DNA from: Methanomassiliicoccales archaeon
GTDB lineage: Archaea; Thermoplasmatota; Thermoplasmata; Methanomassiliicoccales; UBA472
DNA length: 64,000 bases
Direction: 5' to 3'
Assembly (NCBI GenBank): GCA_026394395.1
Contig: JAPKYK010000004.1
Location: 127,838 to 191,837, forward strand
Shown piece after piece: positions 1 through 8,482 of the stretch (its first letter is position 1; every line of letters starts with the position of its first letter). The position numbers were made by a program, and so were the translations under genes. The notes beneath the pieces are model-generated. The model made no database searches. It was not told the DNA's origin and was given only the letters and a program-made list of their open reading frames with translations.

Positions 1-140
1 TCCCCCCAAACGCCCAGGTCGGATATGAGACTGGCATGGGTGCTGTAACCAGTATATTCCGCCTCGGCGATATTGAGGAAGAGCACGAACTGTGCGGTCG
101 CCACGAACAACAAGGTTCCGGCGAGAACCCTGGACTTCAT
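1..140 (-). CDS. DUF998-family membrane protein, N-terminal part (cut by window edge)
   Basis: The minus-strand frame starts at ATG 140-138 and is open to the window edge, giving 46 residues. It begins with a hydrophobic helix and then has Y-T-G-Y-S and ISDLGVW, the same landmarks found in the complete paralogue at 267-839, so the two genes are tandem duplicates. DUF998 proteins are small integral membrane proteins of unknown function with a conserved ISDLG-type motif after the first helix. A TTTGGGAAAA element about 30 bases upstream of the start is also present upstream of the paralogue. The rest of the gene lies outside the window. Confidence 0.8.
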   Translation of the reverse strand, partial: MKSRVLAGTLLFVATAQFVLFLNIAEAEYTGYSTHASLISDLGVWG

Positions 141-266
141 GCACTCCCCAACGACGGGGAAAAAAAATCTTTTCCCAAATACCTTTTTTAATAATTCAAA
201 TAAAAAAGAACTGGACGAGACGATGGGATAATCAATCCAGCTGTCCCTTTTTCGATGGGTGGCCCT

Positions 267-839
267 CTATCCCTCAGGACTTTCTGCGGAAGAATAAAGG
301 ACCGTTCCGAGGCTGGTCATCCAGATTATGATGGGGTATAAAATCATCCGTTCCATGCCTCCCGGTCCCAGGCCTAAGAATATGTTCGTTATGGAGAGGA
401 TCATGGTGATGAACGAGAGCACACCGAGGAAAGTCGCGATGTAACGGAACGGCCCAGAGAAGGCTTTGAAGCAGCACACGGCCGCCGACGACGCGCATAT
501 GAACGCCATGAACGCCCCTATCTTGTGCAATCCCCAGACCGTTTCCGGGAATATTCCAAGTATTATCGCCCCGGCGCCGGACACAATCAGCAGCCAAGGG
601 ACGTAGCTCATTCCCTTGTCCTCCCTCAGGATGAACCCGCCGATGAGGCCCAGAAGGCCGAAGGCGATGACCGAGACGTTGAAGAAGACCGCTGACCATT
701 CCTCCCACACGCCCAGGTCGGATATGTAGTTCTCATTAGCGCTGTAACCGGGATACTGCGTCTCAGCTATGATCAGAAAGAGCAGGAACTGCGCGCCTGC
801 CACAAACAGCAAGGTCCCGGCGAGCATCCTCCGCTTCAT
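267..839 (-). CDS. DUF998-family integral membrane protein
   Basis: 190 residues with about six hydrophobic helices. The first helix (about residues 7-26) is followed by YPGYSANEN and ISDLGVW, the DUF998 signature. No catalytic residues are evident and the biological role is unknown. The ATG at 839 has an ATATAT TATA-like box about 25 bases upstream, so the message is probably leaderless. It is transcribed in the same direction as, and just upstream of, the paralogue at 1-140. The gene ends with TAG. Confidence 0.8.
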   Translation of the reverse strand: MKRRMLAGTLLFVAGAQFLLFLIIAETQYPGYSANENYISDLGVWEEWSAVFFNVSVIAFGLLGLIGGFILREDKGMSYVPWLLIVSGAGAIILGIFPETVWGLHKIGAFMAFICASSAAVCCFKAFSGPFRYIATFLGVLSFITMILSITNIFLGLGPGGMERMILYPIIIWMTSLGTVLYSSAESPEG

Positions 840-860
840 AATAGGTTCTACGTCGACATG

Positions 861-880
861 ACGATATATGTTTTCCCAAA
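861..880 (-). promoter_or_regulatory. TATA/BRE-like promoter of the DUF998 gene
   Basis: Read on the minus strand, TTTGGGAAAA (880-871) is followed by CATATAT (870-863), about 25-30 bases before the ATG at 839. This spacing fits an archaeal BRE-TATA pair driving a leaderless transcript. The same TTTGGGAAAA string lies at 179-170 upstream of the neighbouring paralogue, so the promoter seems to have been duplicated with the gene. Confidence 0.5.
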
Positions 881-1227
881 GTTCCCATTTAACTCACACA
901 AAGAGGAACTGGATATGCTCTCTTGCGATACCCTCCGACTCCGACCCTAACCACATTCCGAACAGATCTTCAAAAAATGAAAAGAAGGAGGTTTCAGGTA
1001 ATCAATCACAACCTCTGCCAAGATTCGTTAAAAGGTATTCTATAAGTGATCTCCATCGTTGGAATGTTAAATCAGCCAATTATACAGACTAATTGTAGAC
1101 ACCACAACAATAATGAAGAACCTCAGGGATAAGAGCAGATGTCTATTGTAACTGTCTGGTGTTGATCTGTTCAAAGCTTTTTCCATTATTGAAAAAGCCC
1201 CGGATAGCTATATGGACCGTGAAGGTG
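881..1227. other. Intergenic region, A+T-richer, with one inverted repeat
   Basis: This stretch separates divergent genes. A short open frame at 868-1092 has no ribosome site, no recognisable domain and biased low-complexity composition, so I do not call it. The only structure I see is an 8-bp inverted repeat at 1176-1198 (separate entry). No tRNA or conserved RNA was recognised. Confidence 0.5.
1176..1198. repeat. 8-bp perfect inverted repeat upstream of zinc-ribbon gene
   Basis: GCTTTTTC (1176-1183) and GAAAAAGC (1191-1198) are separated by seven bases. It ends 29 bases before the chosen ATG at 1228, where the promoter or transcript start should be, so an operator or a leader hairpin are both possible. 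Confidence 0.5.
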
Positions 1228-2232
1228 ATGACCATATATTGCCCCCACTGTGGTATCGTTCTGCCCGACGATGCGCTTTTCTGCTTAAAGTACGGAACCA
1301 AGATAATTAGTGATAAGGCGAAGCCGGCCGAAGCGTCTACTTCTTCGGTAATCGCTCCCTCTGAAGCGTTGGCGCTTAAGTGTCCAAATTGTAGTGCGCC
1401 CATCGCCCCGAAGTTCGGAGAAATGGTGATCACCTGCCTGTACTGTGGGTCTACGATAACATTGGTGAACGATGGATGGAGGAGCGTCCAGAAGCAAACC
1501 ATGCTATCGATAAGATTTTCTGAGAAAGAGCAAATCATCGAAAAGATACACGCTCTTATGGACAAGGGGCTGTTGCACAGGCATCTTCAGGAGGATTCAA
1601 AATTGGAGGATATGAGCCTCAGCATGATTCCATATTGGATTGTATCGACCTCAGCACGAACATCGATTGTGGCCAGCGATATGGCCGCTGAAGCCGGGCA
1701 AATTGCTACCACAATGGCTCTGGCCGGTCTAATGGGCGCAGCTCTCGGAGGTGGACGGGGCAGAGGAGGTTTCGGTGGCCCGCTCTTGACAGGTGCAGTG
1801 CTTGGAAGTACGATGGGCAGAGGCATCGGCAACGTGACCAAGACCCAGGAGATAGATAATAACTACAACTTTCCGATAGTGGCTCTCAAAGCTTTCACGC
1901 AATATCAGCCCAAGGATTATTCCTTCGCCCTTGAGGAGCGGACGTTTTTTGATATGGCCCAGGTACCTAAGGGCATACAGATAATGAACGGGGATATTGG
2001 GGAAGAGGTCGCTAGGCACCAGGCAAAGACCCTTGTGGACCAGTTACAGTCTGACAAGGCGCACGCCCATTATCATATGATCCAGCAGTTGCATACTCAA
2101 GTAGACGTTTCGGAGACCGAACTATTACATGCTCCGATATGGTTCGCTCGATACGATCATGAAGGGAATAAGATCATACTGGTGGTAGATGGGAACTCGG
2201 GCGGCGTGATCAATAGCATTGGGCTTGGATGA
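1228..2232 (+). CDS. Zinc-ribbon protein with glycine-rich segment
   Basis: 334 residues from ATG 1228, chosen because GAAGGTG lies directly upstream and the protein then begins with a ribbon; a longer frame to 1159 adds an unconvincing leader. Ribbon 1 has C5, C8 and C19, but Tyr22 replaces the expected fourth Cys. Ribbon 2 is complete (C52, C55, C70, C73). A hydrophobic, Gly-rich segment around residues 155-190 resembles a membrane-interacting glycine zipper. The C-terminal half is soluble alpha/beta. Similar architectures are common in archaea with no assigned function; I cannot name a substrate. Confidence 0.75.
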   Translation: MTIYCPHCGIVLPDDALFCLKYGTKIISDKAKPAEASTSSVIAPSEALALKCPNCSAPIAPKFGEMVITCLYCGSTITLVNDGWRSVQKQTMLSIRFSEKEQIIEKIHALMDKGLLHRHLQEDSKLEDMSLSMIPYWIVSTSARTSIVASDMAAEAGQIATTMALAGLMGAALGGGRGRGGFGGPLLTGAVLGSTMGRGIGNVTKTQEIDNNYNFPIVALKAFTQYQPKDYSFALEERTFFDMAQVPKGIQIMNGDIGEEVARHQAKTLVDQLQSDKAHAHYHMIQQLHTQVDVSETELLHAPIWFARYDHEGNKIILVVDGNSGGVINSIGLG

Positions 2233-2263
2233 TGTCCCATCCGAAATATATGACCGCCCGTTC

Positions 2264-2911
2264 CTATTCTCCCTTCGAAAGGTTTCTCTTTTTCAAATAC
2301 TTTAAAGAAAACCAGGTAACGAAGATAAGTACCAGGCCTACAGCTACGACGGTGGTCAACAGGTTGAAATTACCACTGATGCTGTTCCAGTTCGGTCCCA
2401 GGATGTATCCTATATATGCTAAGGCGAAACACCATATGGCCGAGCCAATCGCAGTAAGTGTGATAAATGGCCAGAACTTCATCTTGGCCATTCCCGCCGG
2501 GAAGGAGATGTAAGTCCTGACGATTGGTAGCAGGCGAGTCAGGAATATGGTTATCGCCCCGTATTTTTTGAACCAGCGTTCGGTGGAGTCCAGGTGGCCT
2601 TCGTTCAAGAAAAAATAATGGCCATACCGCAAGACCGTTGTCCTTCCGCCTTTAAGACCGATCCAATAGGCGATAGTAGAACCAATCACGCATCCGAGGG
2701 TTCCAGCGAAGGTCACTAAGTAAAGATTTAACGTTCCGTCGGAGGCCAACCAACCACCAGCCGGCATGACGACCTCACTGGGGATTGGTATGCCCACGCT
2801 CTCTAAGGTCATTAGAAAAACGATACCGAGGTAGCCAATAAGCTCAACGATCTGGAGTGAGAATTGAACGACCACATCGATTAGGCTCATTACAAGGGCG
2901 ACAACGTTCAC
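2264..2911 (-). CDS. DedA/VTT-family membrane protein
   Basis: 215 residues. The segment E-S-V-G-I-P-I-P-S-E at about residues 37-46 and the later FLTRLLPIVRTYISFPAG block are the two conserved DedA (VTT/SNARE-associated) motifs, which form re-entrant loops with essential acidic and Arg residues. Members are polytopic and are linked to lipid scrambling or proton-dependent membrane homeostasis; the archaeal role is unknown. The first codon is GTG at 2911; an internal ATG at 2890 is an alternative. A TATATAA-type box around 2940-2950 fits the upstream start. Confidence 0.88.
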   Translation of the reverse strand: MNVVALVMSLIDVVVQFSLQIVELIGYLGIVFLMTLESVGIPIPSEVVMPAGGWLASDGTLNLYLVTFAGTLGCVIGSTIAYWIGLKGGRTTVLRYGHYFFLNEGHLDSTERWFKKYGAITIFLTRLLPIVRTYISFPAGMAKMKFWPFITLTAIGSAIWCFALAYIGYILGPNWNSISGNFNLLTTVVAVGLVLIFVTWFSLKYLKKRNLSKGE

Positions 2912-3049
2912 ATTTAAAACGTATTGGTCGTTCCTGCTAAGTTATATAAAATAATTATTAAAATAAATCTATAAAAATGATAATAGTAAGTCCACCAAAG
3001 ATATTAACCCAAGGTCGCGGCAATATACTTCGCAGTGGGGGGAACTCGC

Positions 3050-3535
3050 TTGAAGGGCGTGGTAGCATACGACAGCGTGCACGGTAGTACCAAGGCGGTG
3101 GCCGAGGCCATCGCCGAACAGATTAGATCAGAAGGGCACGAGGCGCAGATGGTTTTCGTCAAAGAACCGATGGAGCGCCACATCGATGGGGATCTCCTGT
3201 TCATCGGCTCGCCCACCCGGGGTGGGGTCATGACCAAGGAGACCAAAGAGTTCATCGAGTCCTTGGACGTGAAGTACTGGAAGGGGAAGAATGTGGTCGC
3301 CTTCGACACCCTCGGTCCGCTGTCCAGGAATCCGGAGAAGCGCAAGAAGGCCCTGGAATCCCTGAACGATCAATCCATCACCGCAGCTAACAAGATCAAA
3401 GAGATCTGCCAGGGGCGCGGGATTTCCGTAGTCAGAATGATGCACTTCGCCGTCAAGAGCCTCTGGGGACCCATCACCCCGGACGGCCCGGAGATGGCCA
3501 AAGAGCAGACGCACAAGTTCCTGGCCGAACTTTAA
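3050..3535 (+). CDS. Flavodoxin-like electron-transfer protein
   Basis: 161 residues. The N-terminus K-G-V-V-A-Y-D-S-V-H-G-S-T-K is the flavodoxin FMN-phosphate loop (S/T-x-T/H-G-x-T type), followed by GSPTRGG and FDTLGP, which correspond to the FMN isoalloxazine loops. It is expected to carry electrons as a soluble FMN protein. I prefer TTG 3050 because GGGGGA lies six bases upstream; GTG 3035 in the same frame is an alternative adding five residues. It is divergent from DedA and no partner oxidoreductase is adjacent. Confidence 0.85.
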   Translation: MKGVVAYDSVHGSTKAVAEAIAEQIRSEGHEAQMVFVKEPMERHIDGDLLFIGSPTRGGVMTKETKEFIESLDVKYWKGKNVVAFDTLGPLSRNPEKRKKALESLNDQSITAANKIKEICQGRGISVVRMMHFAVKSLWGPITPDGPEMAKEQTHKFLAEL

Positions 3536-3716
3536 AAGCTCCATATCCTAAGCACCATTCTCACCACAGGCCGCGCCACCCAGCCCTGCAATCGATTATC
3601 ATGCGTGTTACGAATTTGTAAAAAGTATTATTAATCCAACCACAATATCCGGGACGCACTCGGTCGGCGCTCCGAGAACGTTGTGTCGAGCGCTGGTCCT
3701 GAACGGAAGTGTCCAT

Positions 3717-4808
3717 ATGCAAAAGAGCAAGATGTTCGCCATAGTAGCCGTGGTCATCGTCGTCATCGCCGCGCTGGGGGTCGCCTTGGTCTTCACCAAT
3801 GACGACGGCGACGGTCAATCCGATACCACGGTCACCGATTCCTTGGGCAGGACCGTGGAAATTCCAGAAGAGATCGATTCCATTTTCTGCATAGGTGCCT
3901 GTTCCCTGAGGCTGGTGTCCTATTTCGACTCCGTTGACAAGGTGCAGGCGATAGAAACGGCCGGCACGTTCAACACCCGGGACGACCAAACATACTACCT
4001 CATCAACAAGGGGAACTTCTCCGCACTGCCGCAAGTGGCCACCACCGCGGAAAGCATCCTCCAGCTAAACCCCGACCTGGTCATCACCTCCACCGCCACC
4101 GACACGGGTACCGCGGACAATCTGCAGACCCAGACCAGCATCCCCGTCTACGCCATCAACGCCAACCTGGAGTTCGGGGATGCGTTCTACGAACAGATAA
4201 GTTCCCTCGGCACGTTGCTGGGCGAGCAGGACCGGGCCGCGGAGCTGAACGATGGGATCGCCGACATGATCGGCGAGATAACCTCCAAGGCCACCATCGC
4301 CAGCAACATGAGCGCTTACGCCTGCGGGATGTTCTACTACGGCGGCTCGTCCTTCCTCAAGGGCTCCGGCGATTACCTTCCGTTCGATTACTCCAACGTG
4401 ACCAACGCCATCGGTCCGGCGGTGAACGGGCAACCATACGTCATCACCCTGGAAACCCTGCTGGCCGCCGACCCCGACTACATCTACATCGACAGCATCG
4501 GCCTGAGCAGTTGCATCGACTCGATCAACGGTTACATAAACGACGATACGGGGCTGGACAACGTCTCGGCGATACAGAACGACAAGATATACTCGGTCAT
4601 GGTCTACAAGTGCTACGGCACCAACTGGGAGAACCAGCTGGTCAACGCGTACTTCGTGGCCTCGAAGATGAACGGCGGCCTGTACTCCTGGAACTTCGAG
4701 GAGAAGGCCAACGAGATTATCCAGCTGTTCTATCCCGACACCACCATGACCTATTCCGACATCGTCGACGGTCAGACCGGCAGCGGATGCGGAAAAGTGA
4801 CGCTGTGA
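3717..4808 (+). CDS. ABC uptake substrate-binding protein (iron-siderophore/cobalamin type)
   Basis: 363 residues. An N-terminal hydrophobic segment (about residues 7-27) followed by an acidic linker looks like an uncleaved membrane anchor; no lipobox Cys is present. The mature part opens with T-D-S-L-G-R-T-V-E-I-P and continues with the two-lobe pattern of the periplasmic binding protein 2 family (FepB/BtuF), which binds Fe(III) chelates, haem or corrinoids. The start is ATG 3717, since a longer frame from 3681 overlaps the promoter region; a TATTATTA box lies near 3627. It is the first gene of an uptake operon with permease, ATPase and methyltransferase. The exact ligand cannot be read from sequence. 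Confidence 0.85.
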   Translation: MQKSKMFAIVAVVIVVIAALGVALVFTNDDGDGQSDTTVTDSLGRTVEIPEEIDSIFCIGACSLRLVSYFDSVDKVQAIETAGTFNTRDDQTYYLINKGNFSALPQVATTAESILQLNPDLVITSTATDTGTADNLQTQTSIPVYAINANLEFGDAFYEQISSLGTLLGEQDRAAELNDGIADMIGEITSKATIASNMSAYACGMFYYGGSSFLKGSGDYLPFDYSNVTNAIGPAVNGQPYVITLETLLAADPDYIYIDSIGLSSCIDSINGYINDDTGLDNVSAIQNDKIYSVMVYKCYGTNWENQLVNAYFVASKMNGGLYSWNFEEKANEIIQLFYPDTTMTYSDIVDGQTGSGCGKVTL

Positions 4809-4845
4809 TCCATTCTCAAAACCCTTCCCAACCCTTTCCCAGATA

Positions 4846-5979
4846 ATGGTGATGAAGACGAACGGCAACGAGATATCCCATGACCACAACGGGTTCGAGG
4901 CCTTCGACATCTATGAGGACGACGGGGACGAGGGCACCCAGATCACCCGGGGCTATCGCGGCTACGTCAAGAGGAAGCGCCTCTTCATCGGTCTCGGCCT
5001 TCTCGTACTAGTCCTTTGCGTCATTATCGCCGCGTTCAACGGCCCCATCGACATACCGTTCGCGGATGTCGTCAAGTACATATTCACCTTCGACACGGAC
5101 GGAAGGGGCGGGGTCATCTGGAACATCCGCATGGTGCGCATCTTCGGAGCCATACTCGCCGGCGCCGGCCTGGCTGTCGCCGGCGTGGTCATGCAGTGCA
5201 TCCTGCGCAATCCGCTAGCGTCCCCGTTCACCCTCGGCATATCCAGCGCCGCGGCGTTCGGCGCGTCCTTCGCCATCATCTTCCTCGGGGCGGGCAGCAG
5301 CGTGACCTCCCTGGTCTCCATCAGCAACCCCTACGTCACCACCATATGTGCCTTCCTGTTCTCCCTGCTCGCAACGGGCTCCATACTGGTCCTCACCAAG
5401 GTCACCAAGGTCAGCGCCGAGACGATGGTGCTGGCCGGGGTGGCCATCAGCGCCATGTTCTCCGCTGGGCTGTCCTTCATGCAGTACATCGCCACCGACT
5501 CCCAGCTCGGGAACATCGTAGCCTGGACCTTCGGCGACCTGGGGAAGGCCACCTGGTCCTGGAACTACATGATATTCCTGGTCCTTTTACCGGTGACCCT
5601 GTACTTCTTCTACAAGCGGTGGGACTACAACGCCATGGAGGCGGGGGAGGACAGCGCTAAAGGGCTGGGAATAAACACGGAGAGGGAGAGGGTGGTGGGC
5701 ATGCTCCTGGCCTCCGTCCTCAGCGCGGTCATCGTCTCCTTCTTCGGTATCATCGCCTTCATCGGCCTTCTCGGCCCGCACATCGCCCGCTTGATCATCG
5801 GGAGCGACCACCGCCACCTCATCCCGTTGTCCATCATCCTCGGCGCCATCATCCTGATAGTGGCGGACGGGGTCGGGCAGGTCATCTTGTACCCATCGGT
5901 CATACCGGTGGGCATCATCACCTCCATGCTGGGCGGACCGCTGTTCATCTACCTGCTGATCAGGAGGTACCGGTCATGA
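4846..5979 (+). CDS. FecCD-type ABC transporter permease
   Basis: 377 residues. After an unusually long, acidic cytoplasmic N-terminus (about 45 residues) there are about ten membrane helices typical of BtuC/FecD/FhuB. Recognisable family blocks are R-N-P-L-A-S-P-F-T-L-G near residue 125 and FIGLLGPHIARLIIGSDHR near 305-323, the latter being the coupling region contacting the ATPase. It imports iron chelate or corrinoid together with the flanking binding protein and ATPase. Its stop overlaps the ATPase start (ATGA). Confidence 0.92.
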   Translation: MVMKTNGNEISHDHNGFEAFDIYEDDGDEGTQITRGYRGYVKRKRLFIGLGLLVLVLCVIIAAFNGPIDIPFADVVKYIFTFDTDGRGGVIWNIRMVRIFGAILAGAGLAVAGVVMQCILRNPLASPFTLGISSAAAFGASFAIIFLGAGSSVTSLVSISNPYVTTICAFLFSLLATGSILVLTKVTKVSAETMVLAGVAISAMFSAGLSFMQYIATDSQLGNIVAWTFGDLGKATWSWNYMIFLVLLPVTLYFFYKRWDYNAMEAGEDSAKGLGINTERERVVGMLLASVLSAVIVSFFGIIAFIGLLGPHIARLIIGSDHRHLIPLSIILGAIILIVADGVGQVILYPSVIPVGIITSMLGGPLFIYLLIRRYRS

Positions 5980-6731
5980 TGTTCTTCGAGGTGCAGGGCA
6001 TCAAGTTCTCTTACCACAGCCGGCCGGTGCTCGACGGCGTCTCCTTCAGCGTGGAGAAGGACGACGTCGTCTCCGTCCTGGGCCCCAACGGCGTCGGCAA
6101 GACCACCCTGATGAAGTGCATCAACAAGGTGCTGGTGCCCGAGGCCGGCTCGGTGCTCATCGACGGTGCGCAACTTTATCAAATGAGCAAGCGGGACATC
6201 GCCAGGAACATCGGTTACGTAGCGCAGAGGGGGGAGACGTCCCGGACCACGGTGTTCGATTCCGTGCTCCTCGGAAGGAAGCCGCACTTCGAGTGGGACG
6301 TGACGGAGAAGGACATAAAGCTGGCCGGCAGGGTGCTGCACCTTCTCGGACTGGACCATCTCGCTTTGAAATACGTCGACGAGATCAGCGGAGGGGAGTA
6401 CCAGCTGGTGCAGATCGCCCGGGTCCTCGTCCAGCAGCCCAAGGTCATCCTTCTTGATGAACCGACCAACAGCCTGGACCTCTCCAACCAGCACAAGATC
6501 ATGCACCTCATCCGCAACATCGTGAAGAAGAACCACATGGCCGCCATACTGACCATACACGACCTCAACCTGGCCATACGCCATTCCGATAAGTTCGTGA
6601 TGATGAAGGACGGAGTGATATTCACCACTGGCGATTACTCCATCATAACCCCGGAGAACATCCGCGCCGTGTACAGCATCGACGCTTACGTGGAGAGCGT
6701 CCGGGGGATACCGGTGGTAATCCCCATATGA
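5976..6731 (+). CDS. ABC transporter ATPase, FepC/BtuD type
   Basis: 251 residues. Walker A is GPNGVGKTT (about residues 36-44), the signature is ISGGE (Ile replacing the usual Leu), Walker B is VILLDEPTNSLDL, and the switch His is in TIHDLN. It energises the permease encoded just upstream; the genes overlap by four bases and a strong AGGAGGT ribosome site lies at 5962-5968 within the permease gene. ATG 5976 is immediately followed by a second ATG at 5979, so the true start may be three bases later. Confidence 0.93.
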   Translation: MMFFEVQGIKFSYHSRPVLDGVSFSVEKDDVVSVLGPNGVGKTTLMKCINKVLVPEAGSVLIDGAQLYQMSKRDIARNIGYVAQRGETSRTTVFDSVLLGRKPHFEWDVTEKDIKLAGRVLHLLGLDHLALKYVDEISGGEYQLVQIARVLVQQPKVILLDEPTNSLDLSNQHKIMHLIRNIVKKNHMAAILTIHDLNLAIRHSDKFVMMKDGVIFTTGDYSIITPENIRAVYSIDAYVESVRGIPVVIPI

Positions 6732-6744
6732 TGGAGGGAACACC

Positions 6745-7359
6745 ATGAACGCCAAAAGGATCAACCCGAAGCAGAAGGGCTTCTTCAACGAGAAGGCCGG
6801 GGTGTGGGACGAGATCACCATCCACGACCTGAAAAAGGTGGACTACATCGCCGACCGGCTGGAGATCCGCGGTGACGAGAGGATACTGGACATCGGCACC
6901 GGGACCGGGGTGATGATCCCCTTCTACGAGAAACATCTTACAAACGGGAGCGTCGTCGCCGTGGACTATTCGGAGAAGATGATCGAAATGGCCCGTTCCA
7001 AGTACCCAGAGAAGGAGCATCCCCAGATCTCTTACCTCGTCTCCGACCTCTACGACCTCAAGTACGAGGCGGACTTCGACCTGGGGGTGTGCTATTCTTG
7101 CTTCCCCCATTTCATGGACCAGCCCCTGGCCATCGAGATCTTGTATAGGGCACTAAGAAAGGGAGGACGTCTGATGGTGGCCCATTCCGATTCGGCCAAG
7201 AAGATCAACGGGGTGCACCTGAACGGCGGTCTGGAGATATCCAACGATTTTCTCCCTTCCATGGAGCGAATGAAGCAGATGATGACCGAATGCGGCATGA
7301 CAATCAAATTCGAGAGGGACGACGAGAGCTATTACATATGCATCGCCAGCAAGGAATGA
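6745..7359 (+). CDS. Class I SAM-dependent methyltransferase
   Basis: 204 residues. I-L-D-I-G-T-G-T-G-V is motif I for SAM binding, followed by VVAVDYSEKMIEMA (motif II, acidic residue binding the ribose) and FDLGVCYSCFPHF. It belongs to the broad UbiE/Methyltransf_11 group of small-molecule methyltransferases. It lies 13 bases after the ATPase with GGAGG before the ATG, so it is likely the fourth gene of the uptake operon and may act on the imported chelator or corrinoid ligand. That link is inference; the substrate is unknown. Confidence 0.85.
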   Translation: MNAKRINPKQKGFFNEKAGVWDEITIHDLKKVDYIADRLEIRGDERILDIGTGTGVMIPFYEKHLTNGSVVAVDYSEKMIEMARSKYPEKEHPQISYLVSDLYDLKYEADFDLGVCYSCFPHFMDQPLAIEILYRALRKGGRLMVAHSDSAKKINGVHLNGGLEISNDFLPSMERMKQMMTECGMTIKFERDDESYYICIASKE

Positions 7360-7480
7360 ATTGTCTTCGACCCAATCTTACAGTCTGACGAACGGTGGGC
7401 GATCAATTTTACGCGCAGCGAAGGTATTTCATCGGATATCCCAATGAATATCCGGAAAATGCATCGATTACGGGAATAGT

Positions 7481-8476
7481 ATGACCGAATGGGCTTCGAG
7501 ACTAAAGGGCGACCCCACGGAATGGCTGCTGGAAGACGACAACCCGTCCATCCATTACCTAGCATTGCGCGATGTTCTGGGCAAAAAGGAGGAAGACGAT
7601 GAGGTTCAGGGCGCCAAGAAGAAGATCATGCAGATCGGCCTCGTCCCCAAGGTCCTGGCCAAGCAAGAGCCCGGAGGATACTGGGGCCCTCCGGAGGACT
7701 TTTACATTAAATCCAAGTATAAGGGCACAGTCTGGAACCTTATCCTGCTGGCCGAACTGTACGCCGATCCCGAAGATGAACGGATAAGATCCGCCTGCGA
7801 GTTCGTTCTCAATTGGAGCCAGCACCGTTCCTCAGGCGCGTTCTCCCACAACGGCAGCGCGAAGAACGGGGGCAATAGGAGCGTCATGAGTTGCCTCACC
7901 GGGAACATGGCGTTCTCTCTCATCCGCCTTGGTCACGGAGATGACGAACGCGTCAAGCACGCCATCGATTGGATCGTGCGATACATGCGGTACGAGATAG
8001 TGTCTCAGACACCTAAGGAATGGCCTTACCAGTACGATATGTGCTGGCGCGATCACACCTGCCGTTCCGGAGCGGTTAAGACCCTAAAGGCCCTGGCCGA
8101 GGTCCCGAAGAAGGAAAGGGACAAGGGTGTTCGTGAAAAGATCGGCCAGGGCGTGGAGTATCTTCTCGCCCAGCACATCTTCAAGAAACCGCCAGAGCTC
8201 AAGGAGATATCCAGGAAAGGCTGGTTGGACCTGGCCTTCCCCCTGATGTGGAACACGGACCTTCTGGAGATATTGGGCATCCTGGCCAAGTTAGGTGTCA
8301 GGGACGATCGAATGGACGAGGCCATCGAGCACGTCCTCAACAAGCAAGGGGAGAACGGACGTTGGAAGCAGGAGAACCACTTCCACGGTCGGTTCATCAC
8401 CACCATCGAAACGAACGGGAAGGACAGCAAGTGGGTTACGCTCAACGCCTTGCGGATGTTGAAAGCCCTGTCCTGA
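7481..8476 (+). CDS. Alpha/alpha-toroid repeat protein, function unknown
   Basis: 331 residues, soluble, rich in Trp and paired helices. Recurrent G-x-W/G-x-F turns (PGGYWGPPEDFY, SSGAFSH, ENGRWKQ) separated by helical hairpins resemble the (alpha/alpha) toroid seen in terpene cyclases and prenyltransferases, but no DxDD or metal-binding set is evident. Cys residues in the CLTGN and CWRDHTCR regions could bind metal or be catalytic. It stands alone between the uptake operon and a convergent exporter. I do not assign an enzyme activity. Confidence 0.75.
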   Translation: MTEWASRLKGDPTEWLLEDDNPSIHYLALRDVLGKKEEDDEVQGAKKKIMQIGLVPKVLAKQEPGGYWGPPEDFYIKSKYKGTVWNLILLAELYADPEDERIRSACEFVLNWSQHRSSGAFSHNGSAKNGGNRSVMSCLTGNMAFSLIRLGHGDDERVKHAIDWIVRYMRYEIVSQTPKEWPYQYDMCWRDHTCRSGAVKTLKALAEVPKKERDKGVREKIGQGVEYLLAQHIFKKPPELKEISRKGWLDLAFPLMWNTDLLEILGILAKLGVRDDRMDEAIEHVLNKQGENGRWKQENHFHGRFITTIETNGKDSKWVTLNALRMLKALS

Positions 8477-8482
8477 ACCTCC

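Noticed and set aside
868..1092. 74-codon frame in the region after the DUF998 gene
   Set aside because: No ribosome site, no hydrophobic or folded pattern, and it overlaps the DUF998 promoter.
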